A stretch of 42,773 nucleotides of DNA from Chloroflexota bacterium (lineage in GTDB: Bacteria > Chloroflexota > Anaerolineae > UBA4142), in the NCBI GenBank assembly GCA_016865935.1, contig VGOB01000013.1, positions 1 through 42,773 on the forward strand, in the 5' to 3' direction. Below the pieces are notes generated by a model. The model did not search any database, had not been told where the DNA came from, and was given only the letters and a program-made list of their open reading frames with translations. Shown one piece after another: positions 7,227-15,419 of the stretch; the first letter of the stretch is position 1; the number at the start of each line of letters is the position of its first letter. The position numbers and the translations under genes are program-made.

Positions 7227-8026
7227 ACGATGAAAATGTCATTGCGAACCGCGTAGCGGCGAAGCAATCTCCAATTTGCTCGTCGGAGATTGCTTCGGGC
7301 AAAAATCGCCCTCGCAATGACAAACCCCATTCCCTCGTGTTGCTTGGATTACTCATCCTCGTCGGCGGCGCGACATTGTTCATCGCGTACGCGCGCCCCA
7401 CGCCTCCGCCGCCCGCGCCGAGCGCGCCATCGTCCAGCGCGACGCCGATGCACACGTACCTGATCGACACAGCGGGCTGGTACGAAATCACGCCGAACGA
7501 ACGCGCGGTCGCCAGTCCATTCGATCTCTCCATCGAAAATTTGAAGGCGTTGCCGCCGCAGATCGGGCAATGGCAGAGCGATCCGATCAAACTCGGCGGC
7601 GAAGTCAACGAGTGGTTCGAAAATCCCGATCTCGCGCTCTCCTCGATTTATCGCGACGCGCGCGGCAATCAAGTGTGGTTTTCCACCTTCGGCAGTCGCG
7701 GGCGCAAAAGTTATTTCCTGTTCGAGCATACGCCGATCACGTCGTACCCGGCGGCTGGCTGGACGGTGCTGGAAAGCGGCGTCACAGCGATTCCCGTCGG
7801 CGAGAAAAATATTTTCACGCAACGCGCGTTGCTGACGATTGGCAGTGAGCGCCGGATCGTCTTTTACTTTTACCTCTGGTCGAGTTTCGATCGCGATCCG
7901 GAAAAAGGCGTGATCACCGCGCGCTTGCACGTGCCGGTCGCCACGAACGATCAAGCCGCGTTCGACGCGGGCGTGGATTTCATCCGCGCGCTCTTTCCTC
8001 AAGTTGTGACGTGGCGGCGGTTTTGA
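7223..8026 (+). CDS. EpsI-domain exosortase partner protein
   Basis: This 267-residue protein overlaps the exosortase stop by 4 nt. A single N-terminal membrane helix (about residues 37-56, LVLLGLLILVGGATLF) is followed by an extracytoplasmic domain that begins LPPQIGQWQSDP and contains GRKSYFLFEHTP and YFYLWSS, the pattern of EpsI proteins fused or paired with exosortases. Its precise role in sorting is not established. Residues 6-33 (VIANRVAAKQSPICSS onward) are the in-frame translation of a palindromic repeat, so the cytoplasmic N-terminus of this protein is repeat-derived. Confidence 0.85.
   Translation: MNDENVIANRVAAKQSPICSSEIASGKNRPRNDKPHSLVLLGLLILVGGATLFIAYARPTPPPPAPSAPSSSATPMHTYLIDTAGWYEITPNERAVASPFDLSIENLKALPPQIGQWQSDPIKLGGEVNEWFENPDLALSSIYRDARGNQVWFSTFGSRGRKSYFLFEHTPITSYPAAGWTVLESGVTAIPVGEKNIFTQRALLTIGSERRIVFYFYLWSSFDRDPEKGVITARLHVPVATNDQAAFDAGVDFIRALFPQVVTWRRF
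7237..7322. repeat. Palindromic repeat, copy 1 (inside the epsI-like gene)
   Basis: The ends are tgtcattgcga and tcgcaatgaca, perfectly inverted. Inner arms gcgaagcaatctcc and ggagattgcttcg are also inverted. The copy lies just after the start codon of the EpsI-like gene and is stop-free in its frame. Confidence 0.85.
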
Positions 8027-8041
8027 GCGCGCCGCGCGTTT

Positions 8042-10513
8042 TCACTCGTAACTGAGACTCTGCCGCACACTCAAACTCGCCGCGCTCAGCGCGGGCGCGA
8101 TACTCGCGAGCGTCCCGACGACGATCACAATGACGAACCAGTACGCGATGCCGTTGGACGCGTACGCAAAATCGAGCGGTGTTTGAATGAACGCCATCCC
8201 GACTGCGCGCGCCATTCCGCGCGCGAGCGGCACGCTCGCGACAATCGCCAGCGCGAAACTGACGAGCGCGATGACGATGCTCTCGCCCCAGAAAATCTTG
8301 ACGATGTCGCGGCTGTCCGCGCCAATCGCGCGCATCACGCCGATTTCTTTGCTGCGCTCCAGCACGTTGATGCTCATCATCCCCATCAACCCGATCCCGC
8401 CGACGAGCGCGGTCAACAGCGACATCACGAGCAAAAAGACGACGAGAATCTGATACAAACTTGTCACCTGGGTTTTGATCTCGCCGAGAATTTGCGTCGA
8501 GTAAACGTCAATTCCTTTTGTGTTCAGCAGCGCGATCACCTCGCGCGTGATTTGTTTTTGCGATGCCGCGTCGTGCGTCTTGTATTGCACTTGGAGCGTG
8601 ATCGTCTTGTCGGTGCGCTTCAAAACGCGATCCAACGCGTCGAACGAAACGAAGACGCTCGTCTGCTTTTGCACCAAGTCCTGATTGATCCCGACGACGA
8701 TCCATTCGGTTTCTGCGTAACCCTCGCCCAAATCTAGTTTTACGATGTCGCCGATCCTGACACCCTCTTGTTCCGCCCACTTGCGATTGATCACGATCGC
8801 GTTTTCATCAGTCGGCAGCAACCAGCGACCCGCTTGCAAGCGCGGCTTGTAAAATTGCGTGTCGTCGGGTCCCGCTTCAAGCAGCACTTGGACATTTTGT
8901 CCCGACGCAAGCTTCATCGTCGCCTGATTGAAATACCACGCCTCCGCGTGCGCGACTTGCGGGTGCGATTCGACGAGCGGCACGACCCAACTGACGCGCT
9001 GATCGCGCTTGAACGCAAAGAGCGCGTCCATACCGTACTGCCCCTCGATCAGATTGTCAATCGTCTTGCCGAACGACGCGTCCACGCTCAACACCGCGAT
9101 AAAAATCGCGCCGCCGAGCATCAACGTGATCAGCGTCAGCGCGAGGCGGTCGGGCACGCGCACCGCGTTCCGCAGCGCGAGCGCCCACACGCGCGGCAAG
9201 CCGCGAATCTCGCCCAGCCAGCGACTGAGCCGATGATTACCGCTCCCGCCGCCGAGTCCGTAATCCGAAATCGCTTGGCGCACGGTGATACGCGCGCCTT
9301 CCCACAACGGTTTCACCGATGCGACAAACGGGACGATTAACCCAATGATAAGCATCACGATTTGCGCGAGATGCGATGGGCGATACGGGAACAAGTCCAC
9401 GTTGATCTGGCGCGCGAGATAATTCGCGAGTTGATAGCCCGCGCGTTCCGCGAACGGCATCGCCAGCGCGGTGCCGAGCAGTCCGTACACGAGCACCGTG
9501 AGTGCGTACGCGCGCATTACCAGCAACGCGTCTGCGCCAATCGCCTTCATCACGCCGATTTGTTTGATCTGCTGCGCGACGAGCGCGCTGATCGTGTTCG
9601 TCACGAGAAAGCTGGAGAGCAAGAGCGAAAGCACACTGAGAATCCCCATCACGAGAAACAGTACATTCAACACGTCCTGCGCGGGATGAACGTTCGGATC
9701 GCGCAGCGTCACGCGCGCGACCGTGTACCCCGCGCGTTCGAGTTTGTCGCGCGCGGCGACGGCGACGGCGGCTTTTTGCGACGCGTCGTTGACCGTGAGA
9801 TAAATCGTGTTGACGCGGTCGTGCCCTTGCAGTTGCTTGAGCGTGTCCGCGTTGATGAACACGATCGGATTGCCTTTCACCGACGCCATCACGTCGTCCT
9901 GTTGATGCGCCGTGCCGACAATCGTCAATACTTTTTCGCTGCCCAGCGCGTCCACGCTGATCGTGTCGCCGATTTGCGCGTTCATCGCGCCAAGCGACGC
10001 GCGTTCGGCGATCACCTGTCCGCGTTCGGCGTACCACTTGCCGCGTTCCGGCGCGACGATGTTGATCGTCTGCGCGTCGGGACCGGGAATCACGATGAAT
10101 TCCATCGTCTTCCACGAATTATCATTGCGAGCGTTTTCCGCGAAGCAATCTCCGCCTTGCGAATTGGGGATTGCTTCGTCGCACAAACCGCTCCTCGCAA
10201 TGACAATTGGCGCGTTGCGGTATCGCCCATTAAACACCGCGCGCCCTTGTACATCCGCAACGCCAGAAACTTTTTGCAGCATCGCCACATCGTCCGGCTG
10301 GACGCCGTTCGGCACGCTGATTTCGATCTGCGCGGGATTGATCGCGCGATAGCGCGCGCGCAGATCGCGCGTCAGAATATCTTGCGTGACGACGATCATC
10401 CCCACACCCAGCACGCCAATCGCGATACTGAGCGCGACGAGCAACGTGCGATTCAAGTTGCCCCAGAGGTCTCGCAACGTTTTGTATCTCAGCGTGCGAA
10501 GTGAGTTTAGCAT
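8042..10513 (-). CDS. ABC transporter permease, two FtsX/MacB-like domains
   Basis: This 823-residue membrane protein starts at MLNSLRTLRYKTLRDLW, with caggaatgtg-like sequence ahead; the frame beyond this ATG is only antisense to the ATPase gene. The layout is TM helix (about 22-44), large extracytoplasmic domain, three TM helices (around residues 360-480), then a second copy of the same plan ending in three helices. This is the duplicated FtsX arrangement of bacterial exporters of the MacB/LolC/YtrF group, which work mechanically on envelope substrates such as lipoproteins, peptides or antibiotics. It pairs with the ATPase encoded immediately upstream. Residues about 103-132 are an in-frame palindromic repeat within the first extracytoplasmic domain. 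The substrate is unknown. Confidence 0.88.
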   Translation of the reverse strand: MLNSLRTLRYKTLRDLWGNLNRTLLVALSIAIGVLGVGMIVVTQDILTRDLRARYRAINPAQIEISVPNGVQPDDVAMLQKVSGVADVQGRAVFNGRYRNAPIVIARSGLCDEAIPNSQGGDCFAENARNDNSWKTMEFIVIPGPDAQTINIVAPERGKWYAERGQVIAERASLGAMNAQIGDTISVDALGSEKVLTIVGTAHQQDDVMASVKGNPIVFINADTLKQLQGHDRVNTIYLTVNDASQKAAVAVAARDKLERAGYTVARVTLRDPNVHPAQDVLNVLFLVMGILSVLSLLLSSFLVTNTISALVAQQIKQIGVMKAIGADALLVMRAYALTVLVYGLLGTALAMPFAERAGYQLANYLARQINVDLFPYRPSHLAQIVMLIIGLIVPFVASVKPLWEGARITVRQAISDYGLGGGSGNHRLSRWLGEIRGLPRVWALALRNAVRVPDRLALTLITLMLGGAIFIAVLSVDASFGKTIDNLIEGQYGMDALFAFKRDQRVSWVVPLVESHPQVAHAEAWYFNQATMKLASGQNVQVLLEAGPDDTQFYKPRLQAGRWLLPTDENAIVINRKWAEQEGVRIGDIVKLDLGEGYAETEWIVVGINQDLVQKQTSVFVSFDALDRVLKRTDKTITLQVQYKTHDAASQKQITREVIALLNTKGIDVYSTQILGEIKTQVTSLYQILVVFLLVMSLLTALVGGIGLMGMMSINVLERSKEIGVMRAIGADSRDIVKIFWGESIVIALVSFALAIVASVPLARGMARAVGMAFIQTPLDFAYASNGIAYWFVIVIVVGTLASIAPALSAASLSVRQSLSYE
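10121..10205. repeat. Palindromic repeat, copy 2 (inside the ABC permease gene)
   Basis: Outer ends tcattgcgag and ctcgcaatgaca, inner arms gcgaagcaatctcc and ggggattgcttcg. It is read on the minus strand without a stop as part of the permease (VIARSGLCDEAIPNSQ onward). Confidence 0.85.
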
Positions 10514-10533
10514 TGTCACATTCCTTTCGATAT

Positions 10534-10598
10534 GAGTGGGAGAGTGGGGGAGTGGGAGAGAGGGAGAAACGATCTCCTTGTCTCCCCCTCTCCCCCTC
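10534..10598. repeat. Intergenic mini-palindrome of gtgggagag words
   Basis: The left half repeats gtgggagag/gtgggggag. The right half is its complement (ctccccctctccccctc). The hairpin fills the 83-nt gap between ABC ATPase and permease and overlaps the ATPase stop. Confidence 0.6.
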
Positions 10599-11274
10599 AC
10601 GCATTCACGATGCACCCATCCTGCACGCGCACGACGCGCGGCATCCGCTTCGCCAATTCGCGATCGTGTGTCACGAGCATCAGCGTTTTGCCGCGCCGCG
10701 ACATCTCGCCGAACATATCGAAGACCTGCTCCGCCGTTTTGCTGTCGAGATTGCCCGTCGGCTCGTCGCCGACAATGAGCGGCGGATCGTTCGCGAGCGC
10801 GCGCGCGATTGCCGCGCGCTGCTGCTGTCCGCCGCTGACTGCACTCGGCAATTTGTGCGCCTGATCCGCAAGCCCAACTTGATCGAGCAGATGCAGCGCG
10901 CGGTTTTTGCGCTCGCCCACGGGGTACGTGTTGCAGAAATCCATCGGCAGCATCACGTTTTCGAGAATCGTCAGAGTCGGCAGCAATTGGAAGAATTGAA
11001 AGATGACGCCGATGTTGCGTCCGCGCCAACGCGCCATCTGATTTTCGTTCATCCGGTTGAGATTCGTGCCCGCGACCATCACACGTCCGCTCGTCGGACG
11101 ATCAATGCCGGTGAGCATATTGATCAGCGTAGATTTGCCGGAACCGCTTGGTCCAACGACCGCGACAAATTCGCCGCGCGCGACGGTGAGCGACACGTCG
11201 CGCAAAATTCGCACCGCGCCCGCGTCGGTCTTGAATTCTTTGTTCAGGTGTTCGATCTCGATTACGTCTGACAT
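10597..11274 (-). CDS. ABC transporter ATPase, LolD/MacB type
   Basis: This 225-residue ATPase shows Walker [11 protein letters not shown]-loop FQFFQLLP, signature SGGQQQR, Walker [13 protein letters not shown] and a switch His in LVTHD. It is the length and subtype (LolD, MacB N-domain, YtrE) that drives FtsX-like permeases, and the matching permease lies directly downstream on the same strand. It acts at the cytoplasmic face of the membrane, coupling ATP hydrolysis to envelope export. The ATG at 11274 has only a weak ribosome site (gaggcg). Confidence 0.93.
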   Translation of the reverse strand: MSDVIEIEHLNKEFKTDAGAVRILRDVSLTVARGEFVAVVGPSGSGKSTLINMLTGIDRPTSGRVMVAGTNLNRMNENQMARWRGRNIGVIFQFFQLLPTLTILENVMLPMDFCNTYPVGERKNRALHLLDQVGLADQAHKLPSAVSGGQQQRAAIARALANDPPLIVGDEPTGNLDSKTAEQVFDMFGEMSRRGKTLMLVTHDRELAKRMPRVVRVQDGCIVNA

Positions 11275-11372
11275 TATGCGCCTCGCTTTCGAGGCGAGTG
11301 TAACACGCGCGCGCGCGGCGCGATAGTGTCGGGCGTCATTTGGCGCGGGTGACGCCGGTCACGTAAATACAA

Positions 11373-11405
11373 AAACCTTCCAGGTTTTCAAAACCTGGAA
11401 GGTTT
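11373..11405. terminator. Perfect 16-bp palindrome, probable terminator of the topoisomerase gene
   Basis: AAACCTTCCAGGTTTT, a single c, then the exact complement. It sits just beyond the stop of the topoisomerase gene (minus strand) and before the divergent end of the ABC operon. An aaa/ttt flank gives a U-tract on both strands. The same word pair occurs as an intergenic repeat in other bacteria, so it may also be a mobile repeat. Confidence 0.6.
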
Positions 11406-11407
11406 CT

Positions 11408-13753
11408 TCATTCCCCACTTTTCCACTTGAGATGTTCGCGTTCCAGCCACGCGAATTTTTTCTGCAACGCTTTGGTGTACAGCCGCTTCCAATCGAATCC
11501 GGCGTAATCGCCCCACGCCTTGAAGACGCGCGGGTCAATGTAATTTTTCAGCGACGTGCCCAAGTTGTAATCGCGCGTCCGCTTTGCCAAATCCAATTGC
11601 AACGACGCGCGTTCGACGCGTTCCACGTAATTTTTCTGCGCGAGTTCCGGCGCGCGGCGCGCGTGTTCCAGCGTGGCTTGCGCTTTGGTGACGCGCTCTT
11701 CGTACTGGCGCGGCGCGGTCGCCAGCGATTCTTGCGCGCGTTTGAGCGTGGCTTCTGCTTGCGCGATCCCTTTCACGACTTTTCGCGCTTTCTCGCGTTT
11801 CGCTTTCGTCGCCGCGTCCAACGCTTTGCGCGCCGATGCCATCCGTTCCCTGAGCCGCTTGAGTTTCGCGTCGTTGCCTTTTTTCGCTGCGGCGACGGCG
11901 CGGCGCGCGGCGCGCAAACGCTTGTTGAATTGCGCCAACACCTTTTTCGCTTTCGGTGGTTTTTGCTTTTCGAGTTTGGCGAGCGCGGCTCGCTTCTTCT
12001 TCAACGCCGCGAGCGCGGCAGTTTCGGCGGGCTTGTGCGCGGCGCGCAAATGATCGAGCGCGGCTTGGCGCGTCTGGATCGTCGCGTCGAGTTTCGGCAG
12101 ATCGGCTTGCGCGGCGCGCGCGTTTGCCAGCGCGATTTCGCGCGCCGTAACTTGCGCGGCAAGTTTTGCCGGATCCGGCTTTGCGGTCAACAGTTTCTCT
12201 AGCGTCTTTTCGCGCGGCGCGATTTGCGCTTGCAATTTCGTCACATCCGGTTTCGCCGCGCGCAAGCGTTGCACTTGTACTTCGCGCTTTGCCAGATTCT
12301 CTTCCCAGTTTTTGGGAGGCGTGCGCTTGTGGTTGCAGACGACGGCGGCTTCCAGGTTCGCCAGTTTCGCGATATACTCTTTCTGATAATTCGGCGCGTC
12401 GTTTGTTACTCTACCTTCGCGTTCGAGATACGAACGAACGGTGTAGGTCGCGTGGTAGGTGCGGAAAACTTTCGCGGTCAAGCCCGGAACGATCCCGCTC
12501 AAGAATTTGTTGACGTGCGTCGAATCAATCTTGTCGAAAATCTGGTCGCCGATCTTTTTGCCGTGCGTGAGGTCTTGCAGGTTGCGCGCGAGAATCAGTT
12601 CGTCGTGATTGAGCGGCAACGATTTCTGCCACGCCACGCTGTCCTTGCCGAGAAAATCAAATTCGATGTGGTCGCGTCCGATCCGCACGTGCTCGACGCG
12701 CAAGGTGGACGCGCCGACCGTGTCTGCTTCGTCTTCGTCCTTCTCGTCGCCCACGCGCATCGCCAGCCGATCGATCAAGTAACACACGGTGGCAAGTTGG
12801 CGCGTCTTCATTTCGTCCGCGCGAATTTTTGCCGCGCGCTTTTCCAATTGCTCGTCTTGTTGGCGCAAGCGCGCGAGCGCGTTTTCGAGTTTGGTGCGCG
12901 CGTCGGTTTGGTTGGTTTCCAGCGCGCGCAACAATTGATCTTCGAGTGATTTCTTTTGCGCGTTCACTTGGGCGCGTTGTTTGTCGAGCGTAGCGCGCGC
13001 GCGCGTCTCTTCGTAATCCATCCGCTTTGCTATTTCGGCGCGCACCTTGTCCACGCTCGTTTCGAGTTTTGCCGCCTTGAGATATTTTTCCTTGTCGCGT
13101 TCCTGCCGCAGGTGCGACGTTTCCGCCAGCCAGATGTACTTGCGCTTTTTCGCGAGTTCGTCCCACCACGACGCGATCCACATCGAATCGTGATCGTGGA
13201 CGATTTCTTTCCAGTTGCCCGGCGGCGCGGGCGCGTCTTCGTCCAGGTTGAGCGTCACATCTTCCGGCGTGACGCGATCTTTCCACTTGCCGCGCAACGG
13301 ATGCTGACCGCGCCCCATCAAAATTCCCGGCGGCTCGACCAAGTACGCGCCGATTTCGGTTTCGTTCCCGTCGAGCATCGCGACGCCGTACTGGGCTTTC
13401 AATGTGTCGCGTTCTTGTTTGCGTTCGGCGGATCGTTTCTTTTTTTCTTCCGGCGAAAGATTCGCGGTCTTTTCGCGTTCGGCAAGCGCGTGCAATTCCG
13501 CGAAATCGATCTCAGCGAGCGTGAGGTTGGCAAAGCGCGCGTCGAGCTTCGCGACGAAATCGGTCAGAAAATTTTTCTGGAACACCGGATCGAGCACGTA
13601 GGGCGTGTCTTTTTTCTTCGCCCACGCCATCAGCATCTCTTCCTGCTCCGGCGTCAGCTTTACTTTTTCGTTTTTGATGCGCACGACGAGCGCGCGATAA
13701 TCGTACGGCGGCGGAAACGCGACTCCGTTGTGGCGCAAGGTTGTCCATTTCAA
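11408..13753 (-). CDS. Eukaryotic-type DNA topoisomerase IB with coiled-coil expansions
   Basis: This 781-residue protein resembles the core and C-terminal domains of eukaryotic topoisomerase I rather than the short poxvirus-like bacterial enzymes. The N-terminus WTTLRHNGVAFPPPYD corresponds to the human WKFLEHKGPVFAPPYE region, and PPGILMGRGQHP to PPGLFRGRGNHP. All five catalytic residues are visible: Arg333 (LAMRVGDEKDE), Lys370 (FDFLGKDS), Arg431 (AKVFRTYHA), His475 (VCNHKRTPP) and Tyr738 (LGTSLKNYIDPR). It would relax supercoils through a 3'-phosphotyrosine nick. Two Lys/Ala/Glu-rich coiled coils are enlarged: residues about 248-318 inside the core, and about 485-725 where the human linker has roughly 75 residues. 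Start: TTG at 13753 behind caggag. Confidence 0.93.
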   Translation of the reverse strand: MKWTTLRHNGVAFPPPYDYRALVVRIKNEKVKLTPEQEEMLMAWAKKKDTPYVLDPVFQKNFLTDFVAKLDARFANLTLAEIDFAELHALAEREKTANLSPEEKKKRSAERKQERDTLKAQYGVAMLDGNETEIGAYLVEPPGILMGRGQHPLRGKWKDRVTPEDVTLNLDEDAPAPPGNWKEIVHDHDSMWIASWWDELAKKRKYIWLAETSHLRQERDKEKYLKAAKLETSVDKVRAEIAKRMDYEETRARATLDKQRAQVNAQKKSLEDQLLRALETNQTDARTKLENALARLRQQDEQLEKRAAKIRADEMKTRQLATVCYLIDRLAMRVGDEKDEDEADTVGASTLRVEHVRIGRDHIEFDFLGKDSVAWQKSLPLNHDELILARNLQDLTHGKKIGDQIFDKIDSTHVNKFLSGIVPGLTAKVFRTYHATYTVRSYLEREGRVTNDAPNYQKEYIAKLANLEAAVVCNHKRTPPKNWEENLAKREVQVQRLRAAKPDVTKLQAQIAPREKTLEKLLTAKPDPAKLAAQVTAREIALANARAAQADLPKLDATIQTRQAALDHLRAAHKPAETAALAALKKKRAALAKLEKQKPPKAKKVLAQFNKRLRAARRAVAAAKKGNDAKLKRLRERMASARKALDAATKAKREKARKVVKGIAQAEATLKRAQESLATAPRQYEERVTKAQATLEHARRAPELAQKNYVERVERASLQLDLAKRTRDYNLGTSLKNYIDPRVFKAWGDYAGFDWKRLYTKALQKKFAWLEREHLKWKSGE

Positions 13754-13905
13754 ATTGCAAACTCCTGAAAATAGTCAATTGGTCAACGAGTCATCTAGTC
13801 ACCTAGTTGACGGACGAGTAGGATTATAGCGCAAAGGAGCGATCTCGGCAAGCGAGATATTTCGGTTTTTCTTTTTCCTTGCGTTGTGCTATACTTTGCC
13901 CGCCA
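13754..13905. other. Divergent intergenic region
   Basis: It holds a small word repeat (gtcaattggtcaacgagtcatctagtcacctagttgac) that can fold on itself. On the plus strand an extended -10 tgctatact (13887-13895) lies 10 nt before the RNA methyltransferase ATG. No ORF is visible. Confidence 0.4.
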
Positions 13906-14679
13906 ATGATTACCAGTTCTTCCAACCCCAAAGCCAAACTCGTCCGCGCGCTTGCGCGCAAAAAAGAACGCTACGCCGCGCGGCAATTCGTCATCGAAGG
14001 TGTCCGGCTGATTGACGACGCGCTCAACGCGCGCGTCGCGCCGACGCTCGTTTTGCACACCGCGCAAATCGAAGACGATGCGCGCGCGTTGCTCGACCGC
14101 GCGCGTGCGGCGACGCCGGAAGTGTTCGCGGTGAGCGACGCGGTGATGCAAGACCTGACGACAACCGAAACGCCGCAAGGCATCCTCGCCATCGTCCCGT
14201 TTCCCGATTTGCCACTGCCCGCGCCGCCACAATTCGTTTTGATTCTCGACGCGGTGCGCGATCCTGGAAACGTCGGTACGATTTTGCGTTCCGCGCGCGC
14301 GGCGGGCGTGGACGCGCTGTTCTTTGCGCCCGGCACCGCCGATCCGTTCAACGACAAAGTCGTGCGCGCGGCGATGGGCGCGCATTTTGCGATCCCGTTC
14401 CGCGCCGCGTCGTGGCAAATGCTCGCGGACGCGACACGACACTGCGCGCAAATTTTTCTCGCCGACGCGCGCGGCGATTGCGTCTACACGCGCGCCGATT
14501 GGGCGCGCCCGGTCGCGCTGATCGTCGGCGGCGAAGCGGCAGGCGCGAGCGACGACGCGCGCCAACTCGCGACGGCGCGCGTCGCGATTCCACTGCGCGG
14601 CGGCGCGGAATCGTTGAACGCGGCAATGGCGGCGACGCTTCTCTTGTTTGAAGCAACGCGAAATTTCAGTATGCAGTGA
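13906..14679 (+). CDS. SpoU/TrmH-family RNA 2'-O-methyltransferase
   Basis: This 257-residue protein has an N-terminal substrate-binding domain (NPKAKLVRAL, RQFVIEGVRLI) followed by the SpoU knot domain. The knot motifs are in order: motif 1 DAVRDPGNVGTILRSA, motif 2 ALIVGGEAAGAS, motif 3 IPLRGGAESLNAAMAATLLLFEA. These bind S-adenosylmethionine and methylate a ribose 2'-OH, typically in 23S rRNA (RlmB-like) or tRNA. The target cannot be told from sequence alone. The ATG lies about 10 nt after a tatact box with no ribosome site, suggesting a near-leaderless transcript. Confidence 0.92.
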   Translation: MITSSSNPKAKLVRALARKKERYAARQFVIEGVRLIDDALNARVAPTLVLHTAQIEDDARALLDRARAATPEVFAVSDAVMQDLTTTETPQGILAIVPFPDLPLPAPPQFVLILDAVRDPGNVGTILRSARAAGVDALFFAPGTADPFNDKVVRAAMGAHFAIPFRAASWQMLADATRHCAQIFLADARGDCVYTRADWARPVALIVGGEAAGASDDARQLATARVAIPLRGGAESLNAAMAATLLLFEATRNFSMQ

Positions 14680-14751
14680 TCGGCATTCAGTATTCAGCCC
14701 CTTGGTACCGAACACGGAATACTGAACACGGTCCACTTTCTTGTGAGATTG

Positions 14752-14760
14752 TGATATAAT
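14752..14760 (+). promoter_or_regulatory. Extended -10 promoter of comEA
   Basis: tgatataat gives TGn plus a consensus TATAAT (14755-14760). No good -35 is seen at the expected distance. A ribosome site (aaggagga) and the ATG at 14792 follow. Confidence 0.5.
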
Positions 14761-14791
14761 TCGCGCAGAAAAGCGGACAAGGAGGACACCG

Positions 14792-15388
14792 ATGACCGAC
14801 TCATTCGCGCGCTATCGTCCGTACCTTGCAATGTTTGCTTTGTTCGTCAGCGTGATGGCTGGCACGATCTTTTTCTTGCGGCGTCCCGAACCACCCGCCG
14901 CCGTGACGATCACGACCGCCACGCCGCGCGCCACCGCAACTCCGGCTTCGATCATCGTGGACGTACGCGGCGCGGTGAACAAGCCCGGCGTCTACACCTT
15001 GCCGGTGGGTAGCCGCGTGCAAGACGCGCTCGCGCGCGCCGGCGACGCGCTGCCGAACGCGGACACACGCGCGCTCAACCTCGCGCGGCGACTCAACGAC
15101 GGCGAACAAATCTACATCCCGACGATCGGCGAAGCGACGCCGGTGCCGCCGCCGGTCTCCGGGAAAACCGCGCCGACCGCGACGCGCGGCGCGAGCAAGA
15201 TCAATCTCAACACCGCCACGCTCGCCGAACTCGATACGTTGCCGGGGATCGGTCCCGCGATCGCGCAACGGATCATTGACTATCGCGCGCAGAACGGCGA
15301 TTTCAAAACGATCGAAGATGTGAAAAAAGTGCGCGGCATCGGCGACGCGCTGTTCAGTCAGATCAAAGAGTTGATTACGGTGCAGTGA
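14792..15388 (+). CDS. comEA: ComEA-like DNA receptor (SLBB plus helix-hairpin-helix)
   Basis: This 198-residue protein has an N-terminal membrane anchor (about residues 11-29), a Thr/Pro-rich stretch, an SLBB domain (IIVDVRGAVNKPGVYTLP, about residues 54-110), a linker, and a C-terminal double helix-hairpin-helix (INLNTATLAELDTLPGIGP, about 136-198). This is the ComEA layout: it binds incoming double-stranded DNA outside the membrane during natural transformation. No comEC or comEB lies beside it here. The ribosome site is aaggaggacacc. Confidence 0.92.
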   Translation: MTDSFARYRPYLAMFALFVSVMAGTIFFLRRPEPPAAVTITTATPRATATPASIIVDVRGAVNKPGVYTLPVGSRVQDALARAGDALPNADTRALNLARRLNDGEQIYIPTIGEATPVPPPVSGKTAPTATRGASKINLNTATLAELDTLPGIGPAIAQRIIDYRAQNGDFKTIEDVKKVRGIGDALFSQIKELITVQ

Positions 15389-15419
15389 GCGTAAACCGTG
15401 ATGCGTGATCGGAGGAAAG

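Noticed and set aside
10514-11029. A longer frame that would extend the ABC permease N-terminus by about 170 residues
   Set aside because: It is antisense to the ABC ATPase gene, has no family similarity, and the FtsX-type start MLNSLRTLRYKTL lies at 10513.
11432-13768. Long plus-strand frames opposite the topoisomerase gene
   Set aside because: High GC and Lys/Ala/Arg-rich coding on the minus strand leave the antisense frame open; the products are Arg/Phe-rich and resemble nothing.
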